DNA of 64,000 nucleotides, taken from assembly GCF_036320965.1 (NCBI RefSeq), contig NC_092239.1, positions 5,639,320 through 5,703,319 of the forward strand. Reading direction: 5' to 3'. Position 1 is the first letter of the stretch. Every line of letters starts with the position of its first letter. This document shows positions 60,932 through 64,000 of the stretch, piece by piece. A program made the position numbers and the translations under genes. The stretch is from Panulirus ornatus. Its lineage: Eukaryota; Arthropoda; Malacostraca; Decapoda; Palinuridae. The notes under the pieces were generated by a model. The model searched no databases and had not been told where the DNA came from. It saw nothing but the letters and a program-made list of their open reading frames with translations.

Positions 60932-61849
60932 ATCTACATGAATATATAAGTTTTTGTGTATCTAAAGAAACACATTTTATCACCATACAGCCCTTGCCTC
61001 TGTAGAGAGATCATTTTTTAGTTTCTCTTCATATGCTTGTTTCTCAATGCTTTTCTAAACTCTTTTGGTCTTTTTGGTAATGTGGAGAACAGATTTATCC
61101 TACACATATATGGTACAGTCATGAGCCAGATACGTTCCCTGTAATGGAAACTCTAGGTGAGTGGGATGGCAAAGTGTGCACTGTTCAATGCTGTTAAGGT
61201 ACAGAAACACGATGATATGAAAAAACAACTTTCTACATATAACATCCAAAAATGTTAAATAAACATGCTTTACGATACCAAATCATTCAACAAAATGACT
61301 GGATGGCCATTAAAATTTTCTGTCAAGATAAAAATTTCAAACATTTGAAAAGGCAAATAAAAATAACAATCATCTACATTTACTAAACGCTACAAATAAT
61401 TTGGGTAAACGAGCTCTCCTCATACAATGATTCTTTCTTCCAACCCAGAAAATGAGGGGGGACTGCCTTTTTTATTTTTCAAAAGTAAAGCCCATCATTA
61501 TTCAACGTAGTATGTACAAGCAACTGTAGAGCTAGCATACAGGTACCTTACACTGAACAACTGTAACAAATGACATTACAAACATGCCACATTGATATTC
61601 TGCCTGTCCAGTGGATGAGGTGTCAGAAAAACAATGAATCCAAAACATTATGTCAGGAAAACAGCTTCCAGGAGCTCAACTACAAATATTTCAGACTGTG
61701 AATGGCAATCTTTGGTTATGATACTTATACATAACAGGTTGGGAATGGAGGTGTACAAATTGGACCCTTGATTATTTGTTCATGATTGTATTTCATGAAG
61801 GTGGAAAAGGCAAATGGGTAGGGAAAACTACACTACATGTATGTATGTA
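60932..61849. other. No recognised gene
   Basis: AT-rich, nothing recognised. Confidence 0.5.
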
Positions 61850-62175
61850 TCTATCTATATTTCTAATGCTTGTTCCCTCTGGAAACTCCCATCAAGGGGT
61901 GGCCACAGCAAAAGTCTCCACTTATCCCTTTCCTTACATGCTTCCCTCACATACACCATTCAATCAATTCTTCCACTATTTCTCTCCCTCCAGTATTCCT
62001 CCACCCTATTTGCCCATGTCACAGGTGGTCTTCCACTTACACCAACCCCTTTAATTGTACTATCATACACTCTCCTTGTAAAATCACAGTCTTGCATTCT
62101 TTCCACATGCCCAAACCATGTCAAAATATTACGCTTTTCAGAACAGTTGCCTTGATATATTCATCTGTCTGACTC
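61850..62175 (-). mobile_element. LINE family B fragment, best copy
   Basis: The minus strand reads LTWFGHVERMQDCDFTRRVY, then DSTIKGVGV and a GRPP-type tail, then a 3' noncoding end at 'cctctggaaactcccatcaa'. Copies lie at 20309-20590 and 1632-1870 in the same orientation. Confidence 0.8.
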
Positions 62176-64000
62176 CTTCAGTTTTGAGTTGCATATCAAG
62201 TTTCACTTCTCTCTGATGACCAAGGACTACACTTGACACAGTTGATAGGCTAAATGCTTACAAGAAGGCATGACAGAGTAATAATGAGTAATGCAATAGA
62301 ATAACTGAGATACATTTGAAGGAACCTTCACTATCAGCAAAAGAACAGTGATGCAGTAATAAAAAGCACCTTGGGTAGTAGTGCTATATGTGGTACCTTT
62401 CATAAGTAATGGATATGAATAATGCAGATTGCCAGGACCTACAAATTGGTAAAATGCCAATTGTCTAAGGTTAAATGGGGTAGTGATGGGTATATACCAT
62501 CAATTCAACTCACCAATATAAATACACAGTGACAAAATGAGTCCAATATTATGCTGTGATACAGACACTGGTCAAGTGTGGTACAAGGTAGAATCATGTG
62601 TGATTCTATCTACCTCTAAGATTGCTGGGTAAGTACTGTTTCATCATGAAAATAGATGAGACCTTGTTACCCTGGAACTTGTCTTTCTTTTTTTTCATTT
62701 TATAGATAGGTACAGAAGCTACTACTTTTCATTTCTTACAATCACTCTTTACTAAGTGTGAAAGATAAAGTAAAATTCCTAAATATGTCATCAGCTGACC
62801 AATGATGTACAGCTGTCTTACTGACCTAGCTATCACTCACCACATCTTTGCAGAAGTTAAAGTAATGCCTTTTATCACAGCACTATAAATGGCAGTGGCC
62901 ACCCCTTTGGTGGGTGATCCCAAAAGAAACAGGCATCAGAAATATAGACAATACCACAATCAAAATTCTAATTGCATCTACACTTGACAGCTTTCCTGTC
63001 GCCAAACAGGTGTGAACTGTTCAGACTTGTTAATTTCAATTGTCAATCCAACTATGCTCAGAATTTTCTTCAGTACTGTGGGTGCTCCTGCTGTCAAAGT
63101 TTGAGTGCCAGTACAAATAACGGAAAAAATTGAGCTCCAGGGAAAAACATAAATTGACTGCCTTACTCATTCACTTCTGTCAACTTATAAAAGGGCATCA
63201 GGAACTCATATGAAATAAGGTAGGTTACCTACAGACACATACAAAGGTAAACTACAAAGCTGAAGCTTCAAAGACAAAATTCCAAATATATGGTAAACTA
63301 GTCAAAGATACAATGCCAGCTATGATGAACTAGCTTAAGAATCATTTGTCTCTGACTTGAACAGTTTCAAGATTTTCAAAGTATGAACTAATGACTATCA
63401 CAAAAGGGTTGAGGCACAATGCTTGAAAGATGAGTCATCATTAATTCTACACAAATAACGAGTTTCCAAGTGATTTCCTCTGTTTATCACATTTACCAAA
63501 GAGGAATCATACTTGATGTTCTGAATGATCTAAAAAAAAAAAAAAGAAAAAAAAAGTTCCTGTTATGGTGATGTGAATACAGTGCCATCTAGATATGAAT
63601 ATGAAAATTAAAAGTGCAGTTTACATAGTTTGTAAAGTATGGCTATTACTTTAAATTTTTTTTCTTTCATTTGATTTATAAAGTCCAACTCAGCAAGTGG
63701 TATAACGCACACATTGCTACACTTACAGTTGTCCCTTCATGGGCATTTCCTTAATTCATTCCACATAGATAAATTATAAAACTAGTTTCCTTTAAATGTG
63801 AAAGACATACAATATAAAATAATCATATCAATATCTTATTTTGGTGACAAATTTCATACAATGTAATTCATTCAAAATGATAATCAATTAGCATATATTT
63901 CCTGATTATACATTCAAATAGCTCTACTATGATATATTTCACATACACAAAACCAGCTTAACTCCAAAGAAATATTTATATATATCTTTATCTACAAATG
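62176..64000. other. No recognised gene
   Basis: No exon or repeat was recognised in the last 1.8 kb, apart from an A-rich run near 63531-63556. Confidence 0.45.

Overview
The window looks like nuclear DNA of an arthropod, most likely a decapod crustacean. It is AT-rich, gene-poor and split by introns. It is full of very long (TA)n microsatellites and non-LTR retrotransposon (LINE) fragments. The coding exons match three conserved animal genes: an SV2-type transporter, sodium/proton exchanger 8 and ribosomal protein L31. The crustacean placement rests on my general recognition of the dispersed repeat style and is not proved. There are no bacterial operons, CRISPR arrays or phage genes.

Layout: (1) 1-5609, minus strand: four coding exons of an SV2-family (synaptic vesicle glycoprotein 2-like) MFS transporter. 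The gene leaves the window at the left edge, and its start exon is not securely found. Candidates for its 5' region are a CRE plus TATA pair at 9116-9133, an NRF-1-like site at 8884-8893 and a possible ATG micro-exon at 12379-12385. (2) About 5.6-24.4 kb: intron or intergenic DNA with TA and CT microsatellites, a 58-bp and a 31-bp tandem array, and SINE-like elements that share a hairpin 3' end with a LINE. (3) 24656-40673, plus strand: a complete 15-exon SLC9A8/NHE8-like exchanger. All splice phases agree and it encodes 689 residues. (4) 40.7-48.4 kb: 3' flank with a Penelope-like element remnant (42236-42826), a CR1-like LINE interrupted by another LINE, and further LINE copies. (5) 48410-53214, minus strand: the complete RPL31 gene, with a 29-nt 5' TOP leader exon and two coding exons (124 residues). 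(6) 53.2-64 kb: no host gene seen. It holds a 65-bp minisatellite, RT relics, and two LINE insertions whose target-site duplications can be read directly.

No functional cluster links the three genes. NHE8 and RPL31 converge, while the SV2 gene and NHE8 diverge across a repeat-rich interval of about 19 kb. The most informative unusual content is the retroelement biology: a twin-primed LINE copy with a 12-bp target-site duplication, a short-3'UTR LINE subfamily, modular elements sharing a terminal hairpin, and a head-to-head inverted pair around a (TA)n core.
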